A stretch of 64,000 nucleotides of DNA, from assembly GCF_001625305.1 (NCBI RefSeq), contig NW_017802980.1:165895-229894 (forward strand), in the 5' to 3' direction. Position numbers and translations under genes: made by a program. Below, in pieces: positions 51,601 to 63,212 of the stretch (position 1 is its first letter; every line of letters starts with the position of its first letter). This stretch comes from Branchiostoma belcheri. Its lineage: Eukaryota > Chordata > Leptocardii > Amphioxiformes > Branchiostomatidae. The notes under the pieces were generated by a model. It was given only the letters and a program-made list of their open reading frames with translations. It made no database searches and was not told the DNA's origin.

Positions 51601-54600
51601 GAATAATATCCCAGGGTCTGTTTGAGACTGACACAACTTCGCGAATTCCCATCGCGTATTTCCAATCACCTCGTGTAGATATATTAGTAGCAGGGCACTA
51701 ACAGAGATCAGGTCGATAGGATGAAAGCTTTCGAAAGTTGGCTAAAGAATTAGAACGTACATGTATTTTATGGAAATTTACCAAAATGTGAAGTTGTTTT
51801 TGAGACTGTGACAAGGCAATGCAATACAGTGTCATCAAGTTCTACATAAGGAAGAAGATAGTTCTTGAAATTGCGCCCACGTCAAATTCTTCTGCTGTTT
51901 TCTTCATTCAAGTTTTGATTGAACAGAATCCCACAGTCTTGTCGTGACCATACAAATTGCCTGCAGCTCGCATTCCTATTTCATAAGTAGTTGGACCATT
52001 TGTTCTCGTCGTTTGTTGGGAGCCGAGCGGCGGGAGCCCGGTTGACTGGGACCCCGTGCCCTCCACACAGACCACACGGTGGGAGTTGGACCAAAGAGTC
52101 GGATAGAAAAACTGGAAACGTCAAGCCTAATATATGACAGCCCTGTTTGGAATGTGCTTCCCACCGAGCCGACCCTCCCGAAATGCAGCCAGGCGAAAGG
52201 CCATGTCTGCACAATCGTGCACCAGTTACCCTTTCTTTCATCAATTCTTGTGACTTTCTGTAAAAAGTTTGGCGAATGGTTGGGGGGGGGGTGCTAGAGT
52301 TTCTTCCACTTCACAGGTACACCACAAACACAATGTCCCATGTACGAATTGACCAGGGTTTATTCAGGGTTTTTTCTAGAAAAATTTAGCATGAGGGAGC
52401 AGATCGCAAGCATGGCAAGGGAGCAAAGCGAACGAAGGGGGATTTTTTTAATAACAGTAACACTCACAAGGGTTCAAACTTCAATTTGAAAATTGATATG
52501 AGGGAGCTGGCTGGTTACATGACGGAGCAGCTCCCTTATTCCCGTTTAGAAAAATCCCTGGTTTATTCATAGCGTTGTCTCTCTGTATTTTTATTCCAAA
52601 GGGGAATCTATCTTGAAGAGTCTCTGATTACGGTTTCTGTGGCGCCCCTTCCTCTCCCACAAAAGCGCGCCATGTGAGAAACTAATTCTAGTACACAGAT
52701 CTCTGCTGTTGACCTCTCCCGAACGGGGTTCCACAGCAAGGAACTTCGCAGCTATGCAAGATTGTCTTGTTGGGGTCGCACATTAAAGTCTGCGTCGACC
52801 CTGAAACCAGAGAGAACTCAGCAAGACGTCGGTGGAAAATGTTGTCGGGCCCGCGGCCTGGCACGCTATGGACGCAACAGCTGATGTGTCTTTCCAGGCC
52901 GCACGACTTTAATAGTCTCCACCAGACTTCATTTGCGGGGTGAATAAATCGTAGAAATCGGCCGAAAAAGGGTTTTAATTGGCCAGAGAAGGTGGCCGGC
53001 CAGAGAAGCTCCATTTCCCCGCCGAGCTTCTTTGGTCGGCTACCTTATCTGGCCCCTTTTTAGGCCGAGTTCTACGATTTATTCAGCCCGCAAAAGAAGT
53101 CTGGTGGAGACTAGGCTGGCTCTATGACAGTACAGTTACGTTTACCAACTGGTAAACTCACATTTGTTCCAGATTTGTACTGATTATAGCAAAATCTTTC
53201 CAAGCGAATAAATCGAGGAAGGAACGACGTTTTTTTCTTGATTTTTGGCATGTAGGTAGATTTACATAATCAGATTGAAATTAAGTAAATGGGGACGTAA
53301 TTTGTATAACAAATGAGGACTAATTGAGATTCTATAATTCTAGTGTTGTACATGATAAGACAATAGAACATCAACACATACAAATTATGCCTGTTGTTGT
53401 TGTTGTTGTCCTTGTTTCAACGCTAGATGTGGTCTCTAGGTGCTCAGTTTTACGCTTGGTTCAGTTCAGAGTCAGTTGTTTCTCAGGTATTAACTTGTGC
53501 TTGTGTGATGCTGGGAGTGTTGACGGCACACTCAAGTTTTTTTTTTTTCAACTTATATTAATGCCGCCACCAATACAGGGGACAAGACAATACTAGTACT
53601 CATTTTCACCTGAGTTAAGTGAGGAAAGTCATGTAAAGTGCCTTTCCCAAGGGCACTGTAAAGATCTAATTTGCATAATGGCGAAGATGTTTTATTGTTG
53701 GTAAACTTTTGATGATGGGCATGTCATACTTTTAACATGTGTAAATTATACTGGTAGTCGCTATGCATGTATTTGGTTGATGTGTTGGTCATTTGCATGA
53801 TTGCTGTAATACCAGTAATAAAATGTTAAAATGGAACTTTGCCAGAGGATAGCTTGATTATAACCTTTCCATAATCAAGAGAAAAATCCAGTAACAAAAA
53901 AAGCTCTTTATATATTATGGAGATATGAGTTCTAATTTTTGATGTCTTGCCAAGTTGATCTACTCTCCAAGCAGAGGTTTGGATTTTGGGGGTATTTTTA
54001 GCGTGTTTGCAGGCTTTTTTTTTAAATCGGGGTTTCTCTTTTGCACTGAATTTTTTTCCCACTAAACCCAAAAAATTCAGTGCAAAGAGAAACCCCGATA
54101 AAAAAAGTCTAAAAAAGAGGGCCTGCATGCCCTTTTTCGTAAGGCGTAATCAGGCCTTTTAGTCTTCGTAATTCGTAGGCAGCCTCCCAAAAAATCAACG
54201 TAATTCGTATTAGTACAAAGCGCAAAGCGTAAAGATGTAATCAGGTCTGAGACTTAAACGTAATTCGTCATTGGCGGCGAAAATTTTGCGTAACTCGTAG
54301 TCACTACCCCCCCTCAAAACACGCTAAAAATACCCCCAAACCCCAAACCTCTGCTTGGAGAGTAAAGTTGATGGGTGATGTAACCGAACAACACAAGACT
54401 CCACTCGACAAGTTCAGCTATCTAGTATCTGTGTGCGCTGACAGCTGACAGACTTGTCTGTACTGAGGTCAGGCGGGGTGTGATGATGTGGTTCAGGGCA
54501 GACACGTCCATGGTTGGAGGGGTTGTCTTTGGGAAACACGCCGGAACATGGCCGTGAAATCTGACCAACAACTGTTGTCAGTCAGTCACGACACTGTACC

Positions 54601-57600
54601 AGATAGCGTTCACCACTCCTGACAGTGTCAGACAACAGGAGTGAGGATGTGGGTGTATTTGAACATGAGGCCACAGCAAGTAAATTTTATGGATGACATC
54701 CTCCGTAGACTCCAAATCTAATGCGAGCGGGCGAAAAAAAACAAGGCGGGCCGAAGAAAACAAGGCTCCTACATTTTAAAATTTTGACTCAATCATTGTA
54801 CAAATGGTTTTGATTCAGTGGGAACATCACATATACACAGCCAACATCACATATCACTGCATCAAAGTAAAAAACAAAACATTAGATCAGACCCTTTCCT
54901 TGTCTTCTCTCTTCATAGTTATCTGCCATCCACGTTCTGGCATGGCAACAGACATCTTTGCCCATTTTTGGTATGGTGACCACTGTCAGAAGGCAATAGA
55001 ATTTATTACTCCGTGAAGGAGGTCAGGACCTCCGGACGGAGTGTTGTAATCGGCTGATTTTTCATGTTCGCAGTCAAAACACTGGGTTCTCTTTGTGTAA
55101 TCGGCACGCAATTTTATACGCCGTCTGCGGGCATGCCCGTGTTGATGCACGAATGTGTATTTTTGCCGTTGCTGCTTTCGCGGTCAATGTAATATCGCAG
55201 ACGCACCCCTACAATTACGAGGCGAATTGGAATGGTCCAGAAAAACGCGTTGTTTGGAATAGCAGTGGGGTTCAAAAAAGTTCATGCAGATACGGGGTGG
55301 TTTTTATAAGTGGTTCCAGATGTTTTTGCCCATGGTTAAGAGATGCCAAGTTTTTTGGAAGATGTTCGCAGCCAAAACGCATTCTTCCGTACGTCGCATT
55401 TCTGTGTAATTTCGCATGTGGTGTTGCATTATGTCCGGGATGATGCACGTCTTTTTATTTTTACCGTAGCTGTTTTGATATTGGAGTAAATGCTTATTTT
55501 CGAAACATCCCCATTTCTTTGAAGTGGTTTCGTCCGTTTATGCAACTGTTACTGCGCTAATGACGACCAGTCGCGCTGTCCTGATACACCGCGAATGTGC
55601 GAGTGTTCCCTGTAGACAGTCCCGGGAGTCATTTTTTTGCACATTCCAGGAGCCAAACCAAAATACGTTCATGAACCGAGTCCAAAAAACCGAAACGTGA
55701 AAATCGGATGATCGGACCTGATGTACATTTCTCTTTCTATAGATTGTACACACAATACACACATCTTTAGATAATCTGGCCATGGCAGGTTAAAAAAAAA
55801 GTAACCCTGAATCATACTAGATTAGCGTAAATGCATGTTAATGCGTTCAAAACAAGAAAAAAATTGTTTCCGGGTATTAATCTCTTGAATCACGGCGCTG
55901 AATATTGACGCAAAAATATTTCGGGCATCGCGCGCCCTTCCCGCGTCACGTGTAGGCATCTCGCATCTCTGATTGGTTGTTGCGTCTTAAGATGACTGAG
56001 CCGACGCGCGTTTAAACAATTTTTCTTTGTTCGATTTATCACACTTCACAGAGAATTGTCGCCAATGGCTACTTCTTTTTGTTGCAATATATAATACTTC
56101 ACGGAGAATTGTCGCCTATGGCTTCTTGTTGTTTTTTCCTGAAATCAGGCGAAAATTAATGCGCGCGCTGATGTCATCCATAAAAATCACTTGCCGTGGC
56201 CTGATGGCGCTGACATGATGACGGCGGTGCCGCAAAATCAAACTGATCTTTTTTATTGACCCAATAAGAGCACGATCTAAACTTCGCGCCGAATCGATTT
56301 TAAATGGCCTGAAATCTGGTTTTGTGCTGGTCTTGTGGTTGTCTCAGCTACTCTCCAAGCAGAGGTTCGGGTTTTGGGTTATTTTTGGCATGTTTTTAGA
56401 CTTTTTTTATCGTGGTTTCCTTTTTGCACTGGAATTTTTCTTTCTTTCAACAACCCAAAAGCACGTGGAAGAAAAATTCCAGTGCAAAAAAGAAACCCAG
56501 AAAAGTCTAAAAACACGCTAAAAACACGCTTTGACCCCGACCTCTGTTGATGAACTTGATTAAGCCGATTAGAGCCTGGACACGGTTTGGGACGTGAATG
56601 GAAAATCTTGTCTACCAAATCAATTGCATCCGTTTTGAACGTGAACAGAGACGCCGACTAAAACAGCATAAAATTTTGCGGGTACGTAGGGTACGCTCTG
56701 TAACACAAAATACTAGTATCTGTTGCTAGTATTTCTTTTCATAAAGGTGAAACGTACTTCACATTACATACGCAACGGCTCCACATATCACCTGGAGTTC
56801 GGAGTGGTATTTATTTATTTATGTAACAAAGGACTCGGTCCTACTCCTGAAATCCAGCCACACAACAGAATAAACCCCTGAACAAATAAACTAACACGCG
56901 GCACGTGTCGCGTATTTTCGATGGAATCCGACACCGTAAATCTCGTCACTTCTATCGCCCAAACATCAGTAGTAGAATTGAAACCTTCTGGTATCTTTTA
57001 TTACGCGTTGGGTTGGCGTAAAAGATACTAGTGCACTAAAAATGAAAGAAAGTCCGATAAAAAGCCTGAAAACACGCCAAAACCCAAACCTCTGCTTGGA
57101 GAGTACACTAAATACAGTACGTGCCTACGTTATAGACCTGTGAGTCTCTGAACACCGGTTATACAGATACGAACTGTTTTCAACAATATAGGACGAAAGG
57201 TAGCCTCTACCAGGCACCGCGAATCGCTGGAAAAATAGTAGAAATTGGCCGAAATAAAGAGAAGATCCCGAGTCATAGAAGATCCGCGACCCACTATCAC
57301 TTTTCGGCCAATTTCTACTATTTTTTTCAGCGATCTGCGGTGCCTAGTACAGGCTAGACGGAAGGGTCTGGGTTTCTTACTATGCAAGTGACAATGTATC
57401 CAGGCTACGTTGTGATAAAATAAAATAAAAATAAAAACTTTATTACGGTTTTCTGAATTATGCCTATTTTTACTGAGAAGACAAGTCCTTCTTCGACTAT
57501 TGTGGGATGTTGGATGTTAGTTAGATGTGTTGTATGTTGGTTAGATGTGTTGTATGTTGGTTAGATGTGGTGTATGTTGGTTAGATGTGGTGTATGTTGG

Positions 57601-58171
57601 TTGTATGTTAGTTAGATGTGTTGTATGTTGGTTGAAACTATTTCCAATCGGTACCGTCCTGTGTGTCCTGTGCAGGTGTGCGTGTCGGCGGCGTGTCCCA
57701 GCCAACACTACGACTCCAGCGGCGCGTGCTGCTCGCAGTGCCCGCCAGGTGAGGGGGTGAGCACGCCCTGCACGGACGGGAACGGCACGGGCTGCACGGC
57801 GTGTGTTCCCGGGCTGACCTTCTCCAACTCCCGCTCACACACCGAGGCCTGTCACGAGTGCTCCACCTGCGGGCCCAACATGGAGGTCGCGTCTGTGTGT
57901 AACAGAACTCACGACACCGTGTGTGAGTGTTCGGCTGACTTCTACTGGGATCCGGAGACTGAACAGTGCGAGCGGTGTCAGATCTGTCCGCCCGGGTTCG
58001 GCGCGCTGGAGGCCTGCAGTCCCCGGCAGGACTCCGGCTGTGTCGCCTGCCCCAACATGACGTACTCTGACGTGGACAGTCCCCGCGCACAGTGCCTGGC
58101 GTGTACCAGGTGTACAGACAACCAGGTCATGCTGCAAACTTGCACGTCTATATCGGACACCATCTGTTTAG
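48631..58171 (+). CDS. NGFR: p75 neurotrophin receptor-like (TNFR superfamily), 5' part
   Basis: p75NTR (NGFR/TNFRSF16) is a membrane receptor for neurotrophins with four extracellular cysteine-rich repeats, one membrane segment and a death domain. Exon 1 (48631-48669) encodes MSPLPVLFLYIYT, joined in phase 0 to exon 2 (57676-58171) to complete the signal peptide ...YIYTVCVSAA. Exon 2 holds four TNFR repeats: CCSQCPPGEGVSTPC (first), TFSNSRSHTEACHECSTC, CECSADFYWDPETEQCERCQ, and MTYSDVDSPRAQCLACTRC. The pattern GEGV..PC, TFS..., C.C...Y.D..T..CE.C follows vertebrate p75NTR. Exon 2 ends in phase 1 at a strong donor (TTTAG|GTAAGTA). Only 178 residues lie in the window; no stalk, membrane or death-domain exon was found up to 64000. 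Other TNFR members are possible, but repeat number and wording favour p75. Confidence 0.88.
51440..51725 (-). mobile_element. probable LINE 3' fragment
   Basis: On the minus strand a frame reads VIGNTRWEFAKLCQSQTDPG then RDEAEKNRN and a stop, followed by an A/T-rich tail with AATAAAGGTC. The W.F...C.S.....L...L..EA layout resembles the end of LINE reverse transcriptases. No domain is visible. Confidence 0.45.
52352..52562. repeat. inverted-end element CAGGGATTTTTCTA
   Basis: CAGGGTTTTTTCTAGAAAAA on the left and TTTAGAAAAATCCCTGG on the right are inverted; GAGGGAGCAG and CAGCTCCCTTA pair inside. About 210 bp, non-coding. Confidence 0.55.
52913..53113. repeat. TAG...CTA hairpin, GTCTCCACCAGACTT type
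   Basis: TAGTCTCCACCAGACTT left, AAGTCTGGTGGAGACTA right; arms include TGAATAAATCGTAGAAATCG and GGCCAGAGAAG with their reverses. Related in layout, but not sequence throughout, to the CTCTACCAGGCTT hairpins. Confidence 0.85.
53200..53945 (+). repeat. eroded ATTATGCAAAT-type long repeat
   Basis: Keeps GGCATGTAGGTAGATTTACA, AAATGGGGACGTAATTTG and the end TATGGAGATATGAGTTCT of the 27658-28460 family. A SINE body fragment (53600-53660) is embedded. Confidence 0.5.
53961..54364. mobile_element. MITE, CTCTCCAAGCAGAGG family, with nested insertion
   Basis: TACTCTCCAAGCAGAGGTTT to CCTCTGCTTGGAGAGTA, with 8-bp flanks AAGTTGAT at 53952 and 54365. A CGTAAAGCGT-type element (about 54117-54313) is inserted in its right arm. 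Confidence 0.85.
54117..54313. mobile_element. CGTAAAGCGT-type element inside a MITE
   Basis: GGGCCTGCATGCCCTTTTTC start, then CGTAAGGCGTAATC, CGTAATTCGTAGG and GCGTAACTCGTAG units, ending CACTACCCCCCC. Confidence 0.7.
54669..56202. repeat. GGCCACAGCAAG hairpin element split by a later insertion
   Basis: The left part (54669-55008) follows the 58772-59135 copy; the right part resumes near 56138 with ATCAGGCGAAAATTAATGCG and ends at GTGGCCTGA. Between lies about 1.1 kb including the element of 11229-12070 in reverse. Confidence 0.7.
55009..55505 (-). repeat. CTCCGTGAAGGAGGTCAGG element
   Basis: Begins ACTCCGTGAAGGAGGTCAGG and runs through to GCTGTTTTGATATTGGAGTA, the full reverse of the first copy at 11229-11682 plus its missing end. 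It carries no frame with a known domain. Confidence 0.75.
56349..56549. mobile_element. MITE, CTCTCCAAGCAGAGG family
   Basis: TACTCTCCAAGCAGAGGTTC at the left; the right end stops at CGACCTCTGTTG, short of the usual terminus. Long internal arm CAGTGCAAAAAAGAAACCC. Confidence 0.75.
57040..57105. repeat. MITE, CTCTCCAAGCAGAGG family, right end only
   Basis: TCCGATAAAAAGCCTG followed by CCCAAACCTCTGCTTGGAGA and GTA; no left end nearby. Confidence 0.65.
57201..57356. repeat. TAG...CTA hairpin, CTCTACCAGGC family
   Basis: TAGCCTCTACCAGGCACCGC left, GCGGTGCCTAGTACAGGCTA right, with AATAGTAGAAATTGGCCGAA paired to its reverse. In the p75-like intron. Confidence 0.85.
57507..57635 (+). repeat. 20-bp tandem repeat TTGGTTAGATGTGGTGTATG
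   Basis: About six units of TTGGTTAGATGTGTTGTATG and variants, ending 40 bases before the acceptor of the p75-like exon 2. Confidence 0.9.
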
Positions 58172-58204
58172 GTAAGTACTCACTAATGTGTAAGTTACTT
58201 AAAG

Positions 58205-58450
58205 GTTAATATTAATATGCATTCATTATGTTAATATAGAGGTCATCTGCATAATTAATTGAAATATTGACTTGAAATATTGCCAGAAGATAGGAATTTC
58301 AAAAGCAAAATATTATAATTTGAGTTTAGAAAACCATAAATTTAACTAGAATATTTTCTTGATCTTATTTTCGAATGAGACAAATCCTCCAAAAACATTT
58401 ACATAAACTACATTTTTATGGAGGTACGAGATCTCCGAATTCTTGTTTCC
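58205..58450 (+). repeat. right end of the ACCTCCATGAAA long repeat
   Basis: TTCATTATGTTAATATAGAG, GTCATCTGCATAATTAAT and TTTATGGAGGTACGAGATCT match the last 250 bases of 27658-28460. Confidence 0.65.
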
Positions 58451-58771
58451 TGGGTGTTACCCCAAATATCAGTCCAGGGTCATACTAGTAACCGTTTTCG
58501 GTCATAATGTTTGCTCCATGAAAGTTGATATACATTGGAATAGTGTTGTTTCAACTTTATTATGATAAGCGACAAAAATATTTATTGACTTTGAAAAAAT
58601 CTTATTTCAACCTAAAACTTCATTACATTGGGTACCATAACCAACATACGATATGTGTGCGGAGATATTCAAGCAGACGTAACATCCTTGGCAAAAAGAC
58701 CGCCGTATTGGTACTGTGAGTCCGCTTGCCAATCAGTGTGATCAGACGCCTGATGGCGCAGGTGAACTTTT

Positions 58772-59135
58772 GGCCACAGCAAGTAAATTTTATGGGTAAC
58801 ATCCTCCGCAGACTCTAATGCAAGCGGACGGAAAAAACAAGGCGGACCGAAAAAAAAACAAGGTTCCTAGCTACATTTTCAAATTTTGACTCAATTATTG
58901 TACAAATGGTTTTGATTCAGTGGGAACATCACATACATACGGCCACCATCACATATCACTGCATCAAAGTAAAAAACAAAACATTCAATCACAAGCTTTT
59001 CTTGTCTCCTCAGTTATCGGCCATCTACGTTTCGACATGTTGACCACTGTCAGAGGGCAACAATTTTTTTTCCAAAATCAGGCGGAAATTAATGCACGCG
59101 CTGATGTTATCCATTAAAATTACTTGCTGTGGCCT
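58772..59135. mobile_element. hairpin element GGCCACAGCAAG, uninterrupted
   Basis: TGGCCACAGCAAGTAAATTT to AAAATTACTTGCTGTGGCC, 364 bp. Serves as the intact guide for the split copy at 54669. Confidence 0.85.
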
Positions 59136-59616
59136 TATCTCACAGACCAGAGCACGTGGGCGGGGAGGAGCCATTAGTTATCTTTCCGATGACGTCTTCT
59201 GTCCTATCTGGAGCTATAAACCTCTATGTCGAATTAAAGAAAAACAAAAATTTCCCCCCAACTTAACTGTCCATGGGGTCTGGTTGAGACAAGACACTAG
59301 TATATAATTGTGCCCTCTTTCGGGAAACAACGCTTTCTGAAGTTTTTAGCTAGTTGTATGTGTTGTCATCCCTAATAGCTGTACTCTAACGAGGAACACA
59401 TTCAGCAGGATTAACATTCCTGTGAGGAGTCCGCTCGCTGCGGGCGAAAAGGCCGCTGCCAGGTTAGACCCAGTGTCGGGCTGGAACACCGGCGGCCAGG
59501 CTGACCTAGATGGCTTGTACTTGTAGGCAACTTTGTAGACGCATTTTGACTCCCAAAAAAAGACAGCTACGAAAACGGAACCCTAACATCTGCTTGAAGA
59601 ATGTGCTGAGAAAAGG

Positions 59617-59843
59617 TACTCTCCAAGCAGAGGTTTGGGTTTTGCGTGTTTTTAGGCTTTTTTTATCGGGGTTTCTCTTTTGCACTGAATTTTCCCACCA
59701 AACCCAACGTCTGTATTTACTGTACTCTCCAAGCAGAGGGTTTGGTGGGGAAAAAATTCAGTGCAAAAGAGAAACCCCGATTAAAAAATGCCTAAAAACA
59801 CGCTAGAAATACCCCCAAAACCCAAACCTCTGCTTGGAGAGTA
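59617..59843. mobile_element. MITE, CTCTCCAAGCAGAGG family, exact 9-bp duplication
   Basis: TACTCTCCAAGCAGAGGTTT to CCTCTGCTTGGAGAGTA; flanks GAGAAAAGG exact at 59608-59616 and 59844-59852. It contains a second internal TACTCTCCAAGCAGAGG (59724), so two copies overlap. Confidence 0.9.
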
Positions 59844-60133
59844 GAGAAAAGGAAGCCATTGTGTTTTTGCGGTGCCTAACAAGGGATCACCCGGTCTAAA
59901 CCCCGACAGAAGCCCATGTAGTTTAGCGGCTACGCGTGTGACTGATGTTCGCGCCACGGGGCGAGTGTTTTGTCCAAAACTTAATACTCCCCAACGTCCC
60001 ACTAATGTGCAGACTGGAGGGAAGCTCGTGTTAGGTGAGGAAGGTTGCAGGTCGCGGATTTGGCTTGTTAGCGGGCGCGGCGTTTCAAGGGTAATTTGGC
60101 GGAATGAGGCAGTAGAGCTCACCATGCCCGTGT

Positions 60134-62140
60134 TCTCGTTAGAAGGTGATATCTTTTCCAGATGCAGATTTAAAAAAAAACGCCGCCGCTAAATTAGCAG
60201 GCAGTCTGTGTTCAATGCCGAGTTCATAACAACACTAGAGTTCGGAGGTCTCATGCCTTCGACAGTGTGATATTGTTTTGGTGGGTGTTGTGTGTGTGTA
60301 TAGTGTAGGTTTTTTGTGAAGATGATTATCGTAGTGAACGAAGCAACAGACTATTCACCAAGCCTGTACCATGTCTTTCTACGGAAATACGGATCGTTGA
60401 ATTCGGCAAAAAGAAGAGGAGAATTGGCCTGGGGAGTCTGGCCGCGAAAGGTTGTTTTCTTCCCTCCGATACGCGGTGATCCAAACTTCAAAACGGCAAA
60501 AACTCCTTCAACTAAATTATTCTTCTATGCAGCCAGTGTTGTTGAAGCGTGCGATGTCCAATACATTGAAGACAATTGCAAGTTACAAAATCACACAAAC
60601 TGGCCAATTGTTGTGATGGTATGTGGTATGTAAGATAAATGGGTTCCTCCCGGTGAGTTGTATCTCTCTAGCGGGCTATCTGACCCTTTAGCGGCATACT
60701 ATTCCCTTTATTTTGGCCGTTTTCTACTATTTTTCCAGTGATCCATGGTGCCTGGTAGAAAGTTAATCTTCCTCCACAAAGAGAAACTCATTTATCATAT
60801 ATGCCTTACTTGTTAGAGGGGCCGTCGTATCAAACTTTTAGCAGGAAACAGCCCGACTTTCTATTCCAGCCCGGATAGTGGTATAGATTAGCCCAGGTCC
60901 TCCGGGGACGTTCCCAGAGGTACGACTGGCAGGGCTGAGGTCAGCCTCGGGTGACCTACCTAACCGTCCCAGTCTATCCTGTCAATGCAATTTATCCTGG
61001 ATAGAATTCAAATAAAATATGTATCCTAGTTGCAATTTAACAATCTTCAATTTTTGAACTAGTAGTTATTTACTGGTTATTTCTCAGGTTGGCGACGCAG
61101 TTTGGCTATGTTAGTTTTCTTGTGGGGGCCCATCGGACCATAATATGGTCGTGAAAATCTATCCTTTCAATGGCAGGGCTTCTCTATTCCCTCTCCACAC
61201 GACCCATTATGAAGAAGATTACAGGCATCAAACCCAAAGTCATTCATAGAATACCGCCGTGCTCCTCGCTAAAGCCACAAAGCTTATAAAGATTAGATAC
61301 TGCTCAATGCGTTCAGACCACTTCCTTCTAGTGACCTGGCCATTGTGTACAGTATACCAACTATGTTATCGATTAAAACAAAGTTTGTGACCTTATATCG
61401 GGTTTAAATCTTTAACTCCTGTTGCATTACGATACGATATGCACAAATGTACTACACAAGACTGCACAAATGTACATGCTAATGTTGTAGGTATTACGGG
61501 AAACCTATTCACATTATCCATATTCCAGATTTACCTGGGTGCCAAACTGAGATACTTTGTGTCCAGTGTGCTATGGGTCTGGCAACCAGGCTAATTCCAG
61601 ATGTTCACACTGGGGGCCACAGACCTGTCAAATAAAGCACGCTCTGCTGGGGCACTGGGCCACTAATGTTTTTTCAACAAACAATTTCAAAGAAAACGTT
61701 TTTTCAACTAAAACCAATGTTGACAGCTTCCTGTCTGTAACTTGTTGTTTTAACCTAGATATGAATAGGTTTCCTGTATTCCCTACAACATTAGCGTGTA
61801 CATTTGTGCAGTCTTGTGTCAGGGTTTACAAATTTTACAAGAGTTATGCAGTTGCTCCAGTACATGTAACAAATATTAATAAAAAGAAAGATTGCCTTTT
61901 CTACATTGTACATTATGAATGATGTATCTATGTGTGTTTGAAGGCTGGCCGAGTCGTTAACCCAGCATTAACCCAGTATTAAAACTTTCAGTATTAATGC
62001 AGCATTAAGCGCCACTTTCGCCAATTTCGCAAGGATTCTGTTGTTTCAACAAACAGGAAAGTTTTTTCCAGCTATCCTTGTGGGCATAAAGCAATGTAAT
62101 CCACAGAGGGTGGAAACCAAAAAGGTCTAGTGCAGTATGA
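60134..62140. other. p75-like intron, no exon seen
   Basis: A hairpin half (about 60715-60770, TTTTCTACTATTTTTCCAGT then GTGCCTGGTAGAA) is the only repeat recognised. Open frames at 60316-60633 and 61557-61922 lack splice support or similarity. Confidence 0.4.
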
Positions 62141-62149
62141 AAGACATAT

Positions 62150-63080
62150 AGATTTCTCTTATTAATTAATCAAATTGGGTCACAATTTACATAATTAATA
62201 TCTGTCAATGTTCCTCTTCCTCTTGTTTAAATATGCCACCATTTCAATTGTTCTATCATGGAACGCAGCAGATTTATAGACTTTTGTCATTAATTATGTA
62301 AATTAGATTGTGATTTGCATAATTTTCATCTAATTAGGTCAAGCATCACTTAAGCTACCGAGATACCAAAAATAACAACAATCCGTCAACCGGTTCTTGA
62401 GCTATCCTACTTCAAACATTTTCAAACAAATGCCTCTGCATTTCCCAAATAAGCTGCTACGGGGCCCAAACTTACAGCACTTCTTTCTGAGCACGAGAGC
62501 TACCTACCATCTAAAAATCATGACCCTAGCACGTCCATATCACGAGATTTAAAAACCAGAAGTTTCGCTGCAGTACTTTCTAATTCAATGACGTGGGGAC
62601 CCCCCACGAAGCCCATATCCGAACTTGACCTTGGTATTGTCAATGGTAACTTGCCAACTAAAAAACATGAACATCCATTTAAAGATTCTCGAGTTATCTT
62701 GATGACAAGAAAAAACACAAGAAACAAAGGTCAACTGCAGTGACATAGAAACCCCCACGGGGCCCATCTTTGAACTTGACCTCGGCATTTTCAACGGTAA
62801 CTTGCCCACTAAAAATAATGAACATCCATTTAAGGATTCTCGAGATATCTTGATGACAAGGAAAAAACACCAAAAACCAAGGTCAACTACAGTGACTTAG
62901 GAACCCCCCACGAAGCCCATTTTTAGCCTTGACAATGGCCACCCCTAAATCAACCTGCCTGCCAAAAATCGTGAACCTCGGACCTTGCCTTCAAGAGTTA
63001 TCGTGCCTAATCTGCCAAACAGTGCAAACCCGATTTTATAACCTTCTCCGAAGGCATAGCCTTCAGTCGAAGGCAATAAT
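62150..63080 (+). repeat. long AT-rich repeat, 'CGTCAACCGGTTCTTGAG' family
   Basis: Shares AATCCGTCAACCGGTTCTTG, AAGCTGCTACGGGGCCC and ATTCTCGAGTTATC blocks with 13770-14735, and repeats a TGAACTTGACCT...CATTTAAGGATTCTCGAG module of about 125-170 bases three times. Confidence 0.65.
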
Positions 63081-63212
63081 CTTCAACAGTAGCGAAAGCT
63101 GTTGAAACTGAAAGACAAGAAATCTTGATAAAATCGTCATAATTAGTGCAGGAGAAGTTAATATCAAAACAGTCAGCGAAACACCAAGATAACTACATGT
63201 ATGCCAATCGTG

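Noticed and set aside
57638-58090. 150-aa frame antisense to the p75-like exon
   Set aside because: Shadow of a GC-rich, Cys-rich coding exon.
60316-60633. 105-aa open frame (MKMIIVVNEATDYSPS...)
   Set aside because: Non-ATG start, no splice signals or family resemblance; inside the p75-like intron.
61557-61922. 121-aa open frame with several Cys
   Set aside because: Cysteines are not spaced like a TNFR or zinc motif and there is no acceptor or donor pair; not a p75 exon.
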